A stretch of 12,939 nucleotides of DNA from CAYTES01 sp964436935 (GTDB lineage: Bacteria; Patescibacteriota; Gracilibacteria; UBA1369; UBA12473): positions 1-12,939 of the forward strand of contig CAYTES010000040.1 in NCBI GenBank assembly GCA_964436935.1, given 5' to 3'. Position 1 is the stretch's first letter; each line of letters begins with the position of its first letter. Shown in pieces: positions 6,753 through 12,939 of this stretch. A program made the position numbers and the translations under genes. Under the pieces are notes generated by a model. The model worked only from the letters and a program-made list of their open reading frames with translations, searched no databases and was not told the origin of the DNA.

Positions 6753-7154
6753 ATGGTGCAATCCAAAAAAACACTCGAAACGCCGGAAGAGAAACCGAGT
6801 TTGATCGGCGATTTTCGAAGTTTTTTAGAAGAATACAAAATCGTTTCCGTGGCCGTGGCCTTTGTGATGGGACAAGCGGTCAATGACCTGGTGAAATCCT
6901 TTGTGACCAATATTTTTATGCCGATGCTGGACCCCCTGATTCCGGAAGGAGACTGGAAAACAGCCACCTATCGCATTGGTGAAATTCAAATCGGATGGGG
7001 ACCCTTTTTAAGCAATCTCGTTTATTTCACCCTTCTGGCAATCATTATTTTCGTGGTGGTACGAAAATTAATTCCCAAAATTCCGGAGGTTACAAAAACA
7101 CTACCGGTATTAACTAAAAAACTTCGCAGAAAAAAGAAAAGTGGATCAGCATAA
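6753..7154 (+). CDS. mscL: large-conductance mechanosensitive channel, MscL family
   Basis: Membrane protein of 133 residues, usual MscL length. It has the N-terminal amphipathic helix (FRSFLEEYKIVSVAV), a pore-lining first helix (VAFVMGQAVNDLVKSFVTNIFMPMLDPL, about residues 35-62), and a periplasmic loop with WKTATYRIGEIQIGWGPFL. The second helix (about 86-107) comes before a basic cytoplasmic tail (KKLRRKKKSGSA). In MscL the first helix carries small residues and a hydrophobic gate; here Gly, Ala and Val pack it similarly. MscL pentamers open under membrane tension to release solutes during hypo-osmotic shock. The loop is short and divergent from the E. coli form. It lies 12 bases before an upstream ATG and 45 bases before the preferred ATG of the next gene. 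Confidence 0.85.
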   Translation: MVQSKKTLETPEEKPSLIGDFRSFLEEYKIVSVAVAFVMGQAVNDLVKSFVTNIFMPMLDPLIPEGDWKTATYRIGEIQIGWGPFLSNLVYFTLLAIIIFVVVRKLIPKIPEVTKTLPVLTKKLRRKKKSGSA

Positions 7155-7199
7155 ACTCCCAGTTGCATGCGAGAGAGTTCAACTGCATTATACAAGGGC

Positions 7200-7472
7200 A
7201 TGAAACAAGAAAAAATTGATTATTTGGAACAGGCCATCGTTCAAATTCAACAACGCAATCAAAAAGTGGAAGGCGATAAAGCGTGGGAAACAAGCAAATT
7301 CCGCATTGGTTTAATCATGGCAATGACCTATGTTGTCGCCGTAGCACTACTTTACGAGATGAAAAATCCACATTTCTTCCTCAATGCACTAATTCCAACC
7401 ATGGGATATTTTCTCTCCACACAATCCCTTCCCACCCTAAAAAAATGGCGGATTCGCACTTATTTCAAATGA
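7200..7472 (+). CDS. small two-helix membrane protein with N-terminal helix
   Basis: The preferred start gives 90 residues. A charged N-terminal helix (MKQEKIDYLEQAIVQIQQRN) leads to WETSKFRIGLIMAMTYVVAVALLYEM (helix 1) and NALIPTMGYFLSTQSLPTLKKWRI (helix 2). The pattern WETSxFR plus LIPxxGxxLSTQSLP is one I have seen in uncharacterised small bacterial membrane proteins, which tend to begin near MKxEKIxYLE; this is memory, not a search. An in-frame ATG at 7167 would add 11 residues and also has C before ATG, so it cannot be excluded. The stop TGA lies 5 bases before the preferred smpB ATG; another smpB ATG overlaps it as ATGA. Function unknown. Confidence 0.7.
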   Translation: MKQEKIDYLEQAIVQIQQRNQKVEGDKAWETSKFRIGLIMAMTYVVAVALLYEMKNPHFFLNALIPTMGYFLSTQSLPTLKKWRIRTYFK

Positions 7473-7477
7473 AACTC

Positions 7478-7918
7478 ATGGAAATCACTCGCAACAAAAA
7501 AGCGTTTTTTGATTACGAAATCCTCGAAATGATTGAGGCCGGTATTCTATTAAAGGGCTATGAAACCAAGTCGATTCGCGCGAATAAAATCAATCTAAAA
7601 GGAGGGTATGTGACTTTTCGCAATGAAGAAGCCTGGCTGGAACAGGTGGACATTTCCCCGTATCAACCCAAGAATCAACCCGAAGAAAATACTAAAAAAC
7701 CACGAAAGCTCTTGCTTAACAAGCGAGAAATTGTTAAACTCGTTGGCCAATCGGAGACACCCGGACTCACCGTGGTGCCGCTCAAGGTCATCTTGAATCA
7801 CAATCGTATTAAAATAATTATAGGTCTATGCCGCGGAAAAAAACAATTCGACAAACGGGAAACCATCAAAAAAAGAGCAACGGATCGCGAATTGCGACGC
7901 ACAGTAAAAATGCGATAA
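7478..7918 (+). CDS. smpB: SsrA-binding protein SmpB
   Basis: tmRNA-binding protein of trans-translation, which brings tmRNA to stalled ribosomes. At 146 residues it matches the family. Visible blocks are the N-terminal NKKAFFDYEI, EAGILLKGYETKSIRANKIN, the tmRNA-binding strands around VDISPYQP, then RKLLLNKREIVKLVG, GLTVVPLKVI and the basic tail GKKQFDKRETIKKRATDREL that enters the decoding centre. The NKKA motif sits a few residues after the start, as usual. ATG 7478 (preceded by ACTC) is preferred over the in-frame ATG at 7469, which overlaps the previous stop as ATGA; both give complete proteins. No ssrA gene is seen in this window. The next gene, nadE, starts 20 bases after the stop. Confidence 0.95.
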   Translation: MEITRNKKAFFDYEILEMIEAGILLKGYETKSIRANKINLKGGYVTFRNEEAWLEQVDISPYQPKNQPEENTKKPRKLLLNKREIVKLVGQSETPGLTVVPLKVILNHNRIKIIIGLCRGKKQFDKRETIKKRATDRELRRTVKMR

Positions 7919-7938
7919 AAAAAGAACCCCCGAAGCAA

Positions 7939-8784
7939 ATGAAAAAAAATCCTATACCTTCCAAGACGCAAAAAGTTATAAAAGTGAACAGCATTAAAAC
8001 GCCCCTTCTGGGCTCACCCTCAGAATCCTCGCTCAAAAAAATACACCAGAAACTGGTCACAGGACTTCAGGGGTACGTTAAAAAAAATGGTTTCAACAAA
8101 GTGGTTCTCGGATTGAGTGGAGGCATCGACTCCGCGCTGACGCTTAAAATTACCATTGATGCCTTAGGGGCGGGCAATGTCGCGGCATTGATTTTACCGG
8201 AATTGGGTGTGAGTTCCGAAGAAAACATCAACCATGCTAAAACGCTTGCCGCTTTCTTTAAAATAAAAACCTACTACCAACCCATCAATACCGTGGGGAT
8301 CGATTTTAGCCTGGCCCCTTGGAAACCCAGTCATCATGCCGAGATGAACACCAAATCGCGGATTCGCTCCGTATTGCTTTATAGCTACGCCAACACCAAA
8401 AATGCACTGGTCCTTGGAACTTCGAACAAAAGTGAAATCCAACTCGGGTATGGAACCAAATATGGGGACTTGGCCGCGGACATTGAAGTGATTGGAAATC
8501 TGTATAAAACAGAGGTTTACGCGCTCGCAGAATACCTTCATCTTCCCCAGGAAATCATCGACAAAGCTCCGACGGCGGAACTCGAAGCGGGTCAAACGGA
8601 TGAACAAGATTTGGGAGCCCCATATGCCATTTTAGATACCATTTTGAACCATTTGAGTGCCGGAGAAAATAGTAAAGCGATCACAAAAATGGGCTTCCCT
8701 TTAGGATTGGTAGATAATATTCAAAAACGGATGGAAAATAATCGGCACAAAAGTGAAATGCCACCGATTTTAGCGATTTCATAA
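7939..8784 (+). CDS. nadE: ammonia-dependent NAD synthetase
   Basis: Catalyses the last step to NAD: deamido-NAD + ATP + NH3. N-type ATP-pyrophosphatase P-loop SGGIDS (60-65 from this start, GLSGGIDSALT), then LVLGTSNKSEIQLGYGTKYGDLAADI and NLYKTEVYALAEYL, characteristic of NadE, and the APTAELEAGQTDEQDLG loop. At 281 residues there is no N-terminal nitrilase/glutaminase domain, so it must use ammonia or a separate amidotransferase. ATG 7939 lies 20 bases after the smpB stop. An upstream ATG at 7828 is in frame but overlaps smpB by 91 bases with a low-complexity basic extension, so I reject it. Even from 7939 the first 30 or so residues are poorly conserved. The stop is 4 bases from the convergent gene's stop. 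Confidence 0.93.
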   Translation: MKKNPIPSKTQKVIKVNSIKTPLLGSPSESSLKKIHQKLVTGLQGYVKKNGFNKVVLGLSGGIDSALTLKITIDALGAGNVAALILPELGVSSEENINHAKTLAAFFKIKTYYQPINTVGIDFSLAPWKPSHHAEMNTKSRIRSVLLYSYANTKNALVLGTSNKSEIQLGYGTKYGDLAADIEVIGNLYKTEVYALAEYLHLPQEIIDKAPTAELEAGQTDEQDLGAPYAILDTILNHLSAGENSKAITKMGFPLGLVDNIQKRMENNRHKSEMPPILAIS

Positions 8785-8788
8785 AAAA

Positions 8789-9436
8789 TCAATTGAGCGG
8801 TTTCTCCTTGGTTTGAACAGTAATTTCAATTTCGTTGGGATGAACCGTCATGGTATTGATATCCACTCCAAGAACCTGCAAATCTGGCAATAAAGAAGAA
8901 AGTGCCTTTAAAAGTTCCGTTTTAATGGCAACAGAACGCTGATAAGGGCCTCGCTGGATCATATAAAAAACATCGTCCATTGGAACCGTAACGGTCCAGG
9001 GGCCGGGAGATAATTCCCGATTTAAAATGGCGGCTTCAAGAGAAATGCGAAGGGCAATACGATGAAAAAAACCGTTCAAAACTTGATCCAACTTAAGGTC
9101 CTCTTCGGCAATAGCCAGAGTTCCTTCTTCGATAAGATGGCTTATGGCAATAGGATCAACAAAAAGGTCGTCGAAGGCCTGAACCTCATTTTGGTAGTGA
9201 ACCGCCTCTTGCAATCGAGGTGCATCGCCCTTTCGTCCATGAATTTCAATCACTCCACCTTGAAGGGTCATGGTATCCACAACCGCATGAAATCGAGACG
9301 CAAAGGCCAAAAGCATATGCTTTAAATGGCGTAAAAGATCTAAAGAGCTTTGAACCTCTCGACGGTTTTTATCGGTGTCTTGTAAAGCCGAAGAAAGTTC
9401 GGGATAATCTGAAGTGGGTAATTTCTCAAATTTCAT
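8789..9436 (-). CDS. hypothetical protein with an internal duplicated alpha-beta unit
   Basis: Soluble 215-residue protein that I do not recognise. There is no signal or membrane segment. An internal repeat is visible: DTMTLQGGVIEI (54-65) and NTMTVHPNEIEI (194-205), each preceded by an amphipathic Leu-rich helix (LLRHLKHMLLAFASRFHAV; ELLKALSSLLPDLQVLGV). Between them is a helical middle (RLQEAVHYQNEVQAFDDLF, then EEDLKLDQVLNGFFHRIALR) and a strand pair (PWTVTVPMDDVFYMI). It lies between nadE and nadM on the opposite strand, with a strong promoter of its own, so it is regulated separately. It ends with TGA, 4 bases from the nadE stop. ATG 9434-9436 is preceded by TTT with no Shine-Dalgarno. 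Function unknown. Confidence 0.75.
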   Translation of the reverse strand: MKFEKLPTSDYPELSSALQDTDKNRREVQSSLDLLRHLKHMLLAFASRFHAVVDTMTLQGGVIEIHGRKGDAPRLQEAVHYQNEVQAFDDLFVDPIAISHLIEEGTLAIAEEDLKLDQVLNGFFHRIALRISLEAAILNRELSPGPWTVTVPMDDVFYMIQRGPYQRSVAIKTELLKALSSLLPDLQVLGVDINTMTVHPNEIEITVQTKEKPLN

Positions 9437-9468
9437 AAATTAAAATCATACATTAAAAAGTAAATTAA

Positions 9469-9496
9469 ATTATATTCCATAAAATAAAATTGTTAA
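9469..9496 (-). promoter_or_regulatory. sigma-70 promoter for the 8789-9436 gene
   Basis: Reading the minus strand: TTAACA (9496-9491), 16-base spacer, perfect TATAAT (9474-9469). Leader about 25 bases to the ATG at 9436. The -35 end lies within a few bases of the divergent nadM start at 9500. Confidence 0.6.
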
Positions 9497-9499
9497 AAA

Positions 9500-10027
9500 A
9501 TGACTTCTACCGCACTCTTCATCGGCCGCTTCCAACCTTTTCATGAGGGTCATTTGAGTGTCGTGAAGCGCGCACTCCGCGACAATGATTTTTTATTGAT
9601 TGGCATTGGGAGCGCCGAAGAAGACTACCTTCCGGATAATCCGTTCACGGCAGGCGAACGCTGGGAAATGATTCGCGCCGCACTGGATGAAGCCCACATT
9701 TCAAAAGATCGATATGCCATTTTACCGGTGCGCAATATCAATCATTATTCGCTATGGGTTGAACATGTCGCCACACTTCTCCCTTCTTTTCAAGTTGTTT
9801 ATACCGGTTCACCAATTGTTAAAGAACTGTTCATGAGACATGGTGTATATGAAATAAAGGAGGTAGACTTTAAGGTGAAAATTTCCGCAAAAGAGATCAG
9901 AAAAACGATGAAAGAAGGCGGCAATTGGAAAAAACACCTTTCGGCCTCTGTAAGTGAAAAAATAAAAGACCTCCGTGGAATCGAACGAATTCAATCCATT
10001 GCGGAAAGTCTCGAGAACCCATCATAA
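9500..10027 (+). CDS. nadM: nicotinamide-nucleotide adenylyltransferase, archaeal NadM type
   Basis: Transfers AMP from ATP to NMN (or NaMN) to give NAD (or deamido-NAD). At 175 residues, as in archaeal-type NadM rather than bacterial NadD. The nucleotidyltransferase site GRFQPFHEGHL holds HxGH at His15-His18. NPFTAGERWEMI (47-58) and PVRNINHYSLWVEHV follow the COG1056 pattern. VYTGSP is the expected SGN-like strand end, and ISAKEIR (128-134) is the second signature (ISATEIR). The ATG at 9500 places the HxGH motif at the normal distance. Upstream is A-T rich with several TAAAAT boxes close to the start (9480-9490), suggesting a very short leader. With nadE nearby it can complete NAD synthesis. 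Confidence 0.9.
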   Translation: MTSTALFIGRFQPFHEGHLSVVKRALRDNDFLLIGIGSAEEDYLPDNPFTAGERWEMIRAALDEAHISKDRYAILPVRNINHYSLWVEHVATLLPSFQVVYTGSPIVKELFMRHGVYEIKEVDFKVKISAKEIRKTMKEGGNWKKHLSASVSEKIKDLRGIERIQSIAESLENPS

Positions 10028-10050
10028 ATTCAAATAATCCTACATGAAAC

Positions 10051-10186
10051 GTCTTCTTTAAAATTAGCGCAGTGCGAGGAAGCAAGACATTTTGCCGCAG
10101 ACGTACTTTTATAGGTACGGCGAGGAAAAAATGCCGAAGCTGACAAGGGGCCCCCGATTGCGGGGCAATGAAATTTTTAAGAAGAC
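10051..10186. repeat. 136-bp palindromic repeat element between nadM and the mutase gene
   Basis: The left end GTCTTCTTTAAAATT (10051-10065) pairs with AATTTTTAAGAAGAC (10172-10186), 14 of 15. Inside are nested hairpins: CATTTT...AAAATG enclosing CGTAC-TTTTATAG-GTACG, and a strong GCCCC-CGATTGC-GGGGC (10150-10166). The interior is more G+C-rich than the ends and has no ORF. Boundaries, arms and folded core suggest a dispersed palindromic repeat or MITE rather than a plain spacer. A target duplication is not seen. It may also be a structured RNA; copy number would decide. Confidence 0.55.
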
Positions 10187-10205
10187 CATTATTTATTAAT
10201 ATAAA
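10177..10205 (+). promoter_or_regulatory. promoter of the mutase gene, partly inside the repeat arm
   Basis: TTAAGA (10177-10182), 17-base spacer, TATAAA (10200-10205). Transcription would begin near 10212, almost at the ATG (10215), giving a leaderless or near-leaderless mRNA. The -35 box lies in the right arm of the palindromic repeat. Confidence 0.45.
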
Positions 10206-10214
10206 CCCCCTCTC

Positions 10215-11624
10215 ATGGTTAATTCTCTCATCTTCCGAGCCTACGACATTCGCGGCATCGCCCACACACCAGCCAGCGGAAAACCAATCGACCTCGATCC
10301 CGAAACCACGCTTGAAATCGCCAAAGGCATCGGAACCTATTTCCGACAACACTGCGGTCCACGGATCGTAATCGGAGGCGACAACCGACTCAGCACCCCG
10401 GAACTCAAAGCGGCTTTCATTGAGGGACTACTTTCCACAGGATGCCAAGTGACCGACATGGGGCTGGCCACCTCGCCCCTGCTCTACTACGCGACCTGTA
10501 AACTCGAAATGGACGGCGGCATCAACATCACCGCGAGCCACAATTCTAAAGAATACAACGGCATCAAGGTGGTGGGCAAAAATGCGCATGCGATTTGTGG
10601 GGATGAGTTGCAACAAATCTTAAACATGATTGAAGAAAAAAGCTTCATTGTCGAAAAAGGAAAACTGGAGCATCGCGAGGATGTTTTTGAGATGTATATT
10701 GAGGACATGAAGCAAAAAGTGCAGATTCCGCGAAAAGTGAAAGTCCGTGTGGATGCCGGAAATGGAGTGGCGGGCCCTTTCGCACCGCGGCTATTAGAGG
10801 CGTTAGGGTGTGAGGTGGAGGCCATGTACTGTGAGCCGGATGGGAACTTTCCGAACCACGAAGCCAATCCCGAAGATGAAAAAAACTTAGTCGATTTGAT
10901 GGAGCGAATGAAAAATGGAGGAGCGGACATTGGAATCGGGTTCGATGGCGACGGCGATCGCATAGGAATCATCGATGAAAAAGGCAAACACTATGCGGCG
11001 GATCTTCATCTTTTACTCTTGGCGAAAGATTTACTCGAACGGAAACCGGGGGCCAAAGTGGTATTTGATGTGAAGGCCTCACAAGTGGTTCCGAACTTGA
11101 TTCGACAGTATGGAGGAGAACCCATCATGGCCAAAACCGGACACTCGTTCATTGAAAAAACCATGCATGATAAAGGGGCATTGCTCGCCGGCGAAGTGAG
11201 TGGACACATGTTCTTTGCCGAAGACTACTATGGATTTGATGATGCCTTTTTGGCCGCGCTTCGTACAATCAGTGTGCTTTCGCGCTCGACCCTACCGCTT
11301 TCCGAACACTTCAAAGACATCCCTAAAACCTTCGCCACCCCAGAAATCAAAGTGCCTTGTTCTGACAACGAAAAATTCAAAGTAGTAGAGGGGCTACGTG
11401 ACCATTTCATGAAAGAATATGACTGCATAACGATTGATGGAGTACGCATGCTGTTCGACGCCAACACCTGGGGCATCATCCGATGTTCCAACACCACACC
11501 CAACTTAACCATGCGCTTTGAAGCGTTGACGCAAGAACGGCTGAAGGAAGTGATCGGCATTGCAGCCAAAGCCATGGAGGCTTACCCCGCTGCGGATATC
11601 AGTGGGATGAGGGAGTGGATGTGA
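10215..11624 (+). CDS. phosphomannomutase/phosphoglucomutase (alpha-D-phosphohexomutase)
   Basis: Converts hexose-6-phosphates to hexose-1-phosphates (mannose and/or glucose) for sugar-nucleotide and surface glycan synthesis. At 469 residues it has the full four-domain length. Visible sites: FRAYDIRG at the N-terminus; phosphoserine loop TASHN (Ser108); metal site DGDGDR (244-249); sugar-binding GEVSGH (326-331) followed by FAEDYYGFDDA; and phosphate-binding RCSNTTPNL (from 423). The GEVSGH form is typical of bacterial PMM/PGM such as AlgC, able to use both sugars. The metal site and Ser are intact, so the enzyme should be active. It stands alone behind a repeat-associated promoter. Its 3' end overlaps the convergent DUF3592-like gene by 26 bases and ends with TGA. 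The gene symbol is left open (manB/algC type). Confidence 0.93.
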   Translation: MVNSLIFRAYDIRGIAHTPASGKPIDLDPETTLEIAKGIGTYFRQHCGPRIVIGGDNRLSTPELKAAFIEGLLSTGCQVTDMGLATSPLLYYATCKLEMDGGINITASHNSKEYNGIKVVGKNAHAICGDELQQILNMIEEKSFIVEKGKLEHREDVFEMYIEDMKQKVQIPRKVKVRVDAGNGVAGPFAPRLLEALGCEVEAMYCEPDGNFPNHEANPEDEKNLVDLMERMKNGGADIGIGFDGDGDRIGIIDEKGKHYAADLHLLLLAKDLLERKPGAKVVFDVKASQVVPNLIRQYGGEPIMAKTGHSFIEKTMHDKGALLAGEVSGHMFFAEDYYGFDDAFLAALRTISVLSRSTLPLSEHFKDIPKTFATPEIKVPCSDNEKFKVVEGLRDHFMKEYDCITIDGVRMLFDANTWGIIRCSNTTPNLTMRFEALTQERLKEVIGIAAKAMEAYPAADISGMREWM

Positions 11625-12068
11625 CGCTAAAATCTTGATCCTTGGGATATTTTTGAAAGAAAAAAGCGTGAATGCAAATGCAAGCCACACCCAAAATCAA
11701 AACAAAATAGAAACCCTGTTCAAAAAAATAAATGTTCTCTGCCTTGGAATAAACACGCGAAGGATCGAGGATGGAAATCTCAAGCTCGACCGTATCTCCA
11801 ATATCATAAAATCGGGGTAAATTCAGTTTGGTGCTGTATTCTTTATCCAAATACAAATATTCAATTTCATAATAGTTAGTTAAAAAATCTTCATCCCCCG
11901 ATTGATAGGCAATACGTTGAATACGCCCTTCTACTAAAATACTATTTTCACTCAATTCAAAGCTCTGAAAAAGATCAAAAAGAAGCAATGCACCGGAAAA
12001 AAAGAAAGTAAAATTAAAAATATTATAAAGCCAAAAGGAGGGCGTTGTTCAAAATTAAAGAGTGACAT
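11599..12068 (-). CDS. DUF3592-like membrane protein, frameshifted in a poly-A run
   Basis: The conserved part is a beta-rich domain between two membrane helices: VEGRIQRIAYQSG, then YYEIEYLYLDKEYSTKL, then YDIGDTVELEISILDPSRVYS, then a second helix (FYFVLILGVACICIHAFFF). This is the DUF3592 layout and motif order. The first helix is split between frames. ATG at 12066-12068 reads MSLFNFEQRPPFGFIIFLILLSFF. After the seven A's at 11997-12003 (plus strand) the domain continues one frame over as SGALLLFDLFQSFELSEN. One added base in that run would join them into about 156 residues. Without it, translation from TTG 11988 would lose most of helix 1. A sequencing error, slippage or true mutation are all possible. 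It overlaps the mutase gene end by 26 bases and lies 16 bases after the 12085 gene. Confidence 0.6.
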
Positions 12069-12084
12069 AGCCTAATGGGTATTC

Positions 12085-12939
12085 TTAAGAACTAAAGTTT
12101 AAGCTAACCCTTAGCACCCGACGGAAGCCCCGATCGTGTGTTTGATGACCAGGATCGGTCTTAAACCAATGCATAGGCCCAAGGTACCAGCAGGCACGAC
12201 GAGCAACCAAAGGATTTTTGCCACTTTCGGTCCAAATATATTTTTGTTTCTCAAATTGCCCTTTATTTTTACGTCGATACTCTTCAAGAGTAACCAATCC
12301 GCGCTCGGAAATAACGTTTACTCCTTCAGGGATTGGGCTGTCATCTCCTTCCACAACGACCGTACCTTGTGCACTCAAATAGCAAATCCGTGTGGCCATT
12401 GTTCGTGCCAGATGATAATTAAGCCCTTTACCCTCGGGGCCAAACGTTTCCAAGGCAGGTTCAGGACATCCGTCTCCCATCACCAACTGTCCCTCTTCAT
12501 TCAATTCCCAAAATTCTCCGTCTTGTAAGGTGGCCAATTCCAATAAGAAAACCTCAATATTGGGGATGGCGTTAGCGACTTCCTCTCCGGTACGGACCTT
12601 GCCTTTACATTGACGAGCCTCTTCGGGCAAAGCATCAATAATCGCCACTAAAGAAGCAAGGCGGGGGTCAGATTCAATACGGGATTCAGTCTCAATCACC
12701 CCATCCACCGAGCCGCGGAAACGCGCAGAAACATTCTGACGATTCACAGCGTATTTATTCAAGCGCGCGTACCGACTGCCAGGAAAGAAATCACCGCAAA
12801 CCAGACAACGAGATTGAGCTGCTGTAAACTCTCCTTCTCCGTCCAATAGAGTGACATTCCATTCTTCATAGTCCGGGGTATTCTTTGCATCATCCTTGAA
12901 ACGAATATCCAGGGGTTTTCCTTCTCTCAACCCATCTGC
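12085..12939 (-). CDS. unrecognised protein, 5' end off the window
   Basis: The open frame runs from the right edge (no stop between 12939 and the first candidate TTG at 12930) to TAA at 12085-12087, at least 284 residues. It includes a CLVCGDFF Cys pair (about 42-45 counted from TTG 12930) and an R/N/Y-rich stretch. A Glu-rich middle (ETESRIES, PEEARQCKGKVRTGEEVANAI, LELATLQDGEFWELNEEGQL) and ICYLSAQGTVVVEGDD follow. The C-terminus reads GLVTLEEYRR, then WTESGKNP and HDRGFRRVLRVSL. The last part faintly recalls the RGFRGSLRV end of DUF4256 proteins, but I do not assign it. No membrane segment. It probably shares a transcript with the DUF3592-like gene 16 bases downstream. Confidence 0.65.
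   Translation of the reverse strand, partial: ADGLREGKPLDIRFKDDAKNTPDYEEWNVTLLDGEGEFTAAQSRCLVCGDFFPGSRYARLNKYAVNRQNVSARFRGSVDGVIETESRIESDPRLASLVAIIDALPEEARQCKGKVRTGEEVANAIPNIEVFLLELATLQDGEFWELNEEGQLVMGDGCPEPALETFGPEGKGLNYHLARTMATRICYLSAQGTVVVEGDDSPIPEGVNVISERGLVTLEEYRRKNKGQFEKQKYIWTESGKNPLVARRACWYLGPMHWFKTDPGHQTHDRGFRRVLRVSLNFSS

Noticed and set aside
7283..7477. Long N-terminal extension of SmpB
   Set aside because: It would be read out of frame through the two-helix membrane protein gene; SmpB homologues start near NKKA.
7828..7938. Upstream ATG giving NadE a 37-residue extension
   Set aside because: It lies inside smpB in another frame, and the extension is basic low-complexity sequence that NadE does not need.
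10051..10186. Integron attC site
   Set aside because: No GTTRRRY/RYYYAAC core sites are visible and there is no integrase or cassette array.
10487..10987. 166-codon antisense open frame over the mutase gene
   Set aside because: The mutase motifs are complete on the plus strand; the antisense product is Ser/Pro-rich shadow composition.
1..12939. UGA reassigned to glycine, as in Gracilibacteria and Absconditabacteria
   Set aside because: TGA ends the mutase, the 8789-9436 gene, the two-helix gene and the DUF3592-like gene at sensible protein ends, and no gene needs an in-frame TGA.

Overview
The window (about 12.9 kb, roughly 45% G+C by eye) is ordinary bacterial gene-dense DNA with short operons and short gaps. 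TAA, TAG and TGA all end clear genes, so the standard bacterial code applies and UGA-to-Gly recoding is excluded here. Almost no gene has a Shine-Dalgarno sequence; starts instead share a C immediately before ATG. Together with small proteins, an archaeal-type NMN adenylyltransferase and tiny basic and membrane proteins, this would suit a Candidate Phyla Radiation (Patescibacteria) lineage such as Peregrinibacteria. That placement is inference; no rRNA is present.

Layout. 1-185: tail of a gene entering from the left. 265-1834: three co-directional genes (TMEM175-type potassium channel, DUF1761 membrane protein, SRPBCC/AHSA1 protein). 1867-2016: a non-autonomous MITE-like element with inverted ends and a 9-bp direct repeat. 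A good sigma-70 promoter abuts it and drives an ABC-F ATPase (2113-3564). 3642-3980: an A+T-rich gene of foreign character. 4190-5492: a mini-operon of a 34-residue basic peptide, a membrane protein and a short-chain dehydrogenase. 5626-6381: a decayed two-repeat CARDB surface protein with a nonsense codon and two frameshifts behind a near-consensus promoter. 6477-8784: a tight run of zinc ribbon, MscL, two-helix membrane protein, SmpB and NadE. 8789-9436 (minus): unknown protein with an internal duplication. 9500-10027: NadM-type NMN adenylyltransferase. 10051-10186: a palindromic repeat whose right arm appears to supply the -35 box of a phosphomannomutase/phosphoglucomutase gene (10215-11624). 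11599-12068 (minus): a DUF3592-like protein with a frameshift in a 7-A run. 12085-12939 (minus): an unknown protein leaving the window on the right.

Function. NadE and NadM form the last two steps to NAD. The mutase feeds sugar-nucleotide and glycan synthesis. SmpB rescues stalled ribosomes and the ABC-F protein probably acts on ribosomes. MscL and the TMEM175 homologue handle osmotic and potassium balance. I saw no CRISPR array, tRNA, rRNA, phage module or intact transposase. I did not find a clear multi-gene novel system. The best leads are the two palindromic or mobile repeats, the unusual start-codon context, the decayed CARDB gene, the 34-residue peptide gene and the internally duplicated protein at 8789-9436.
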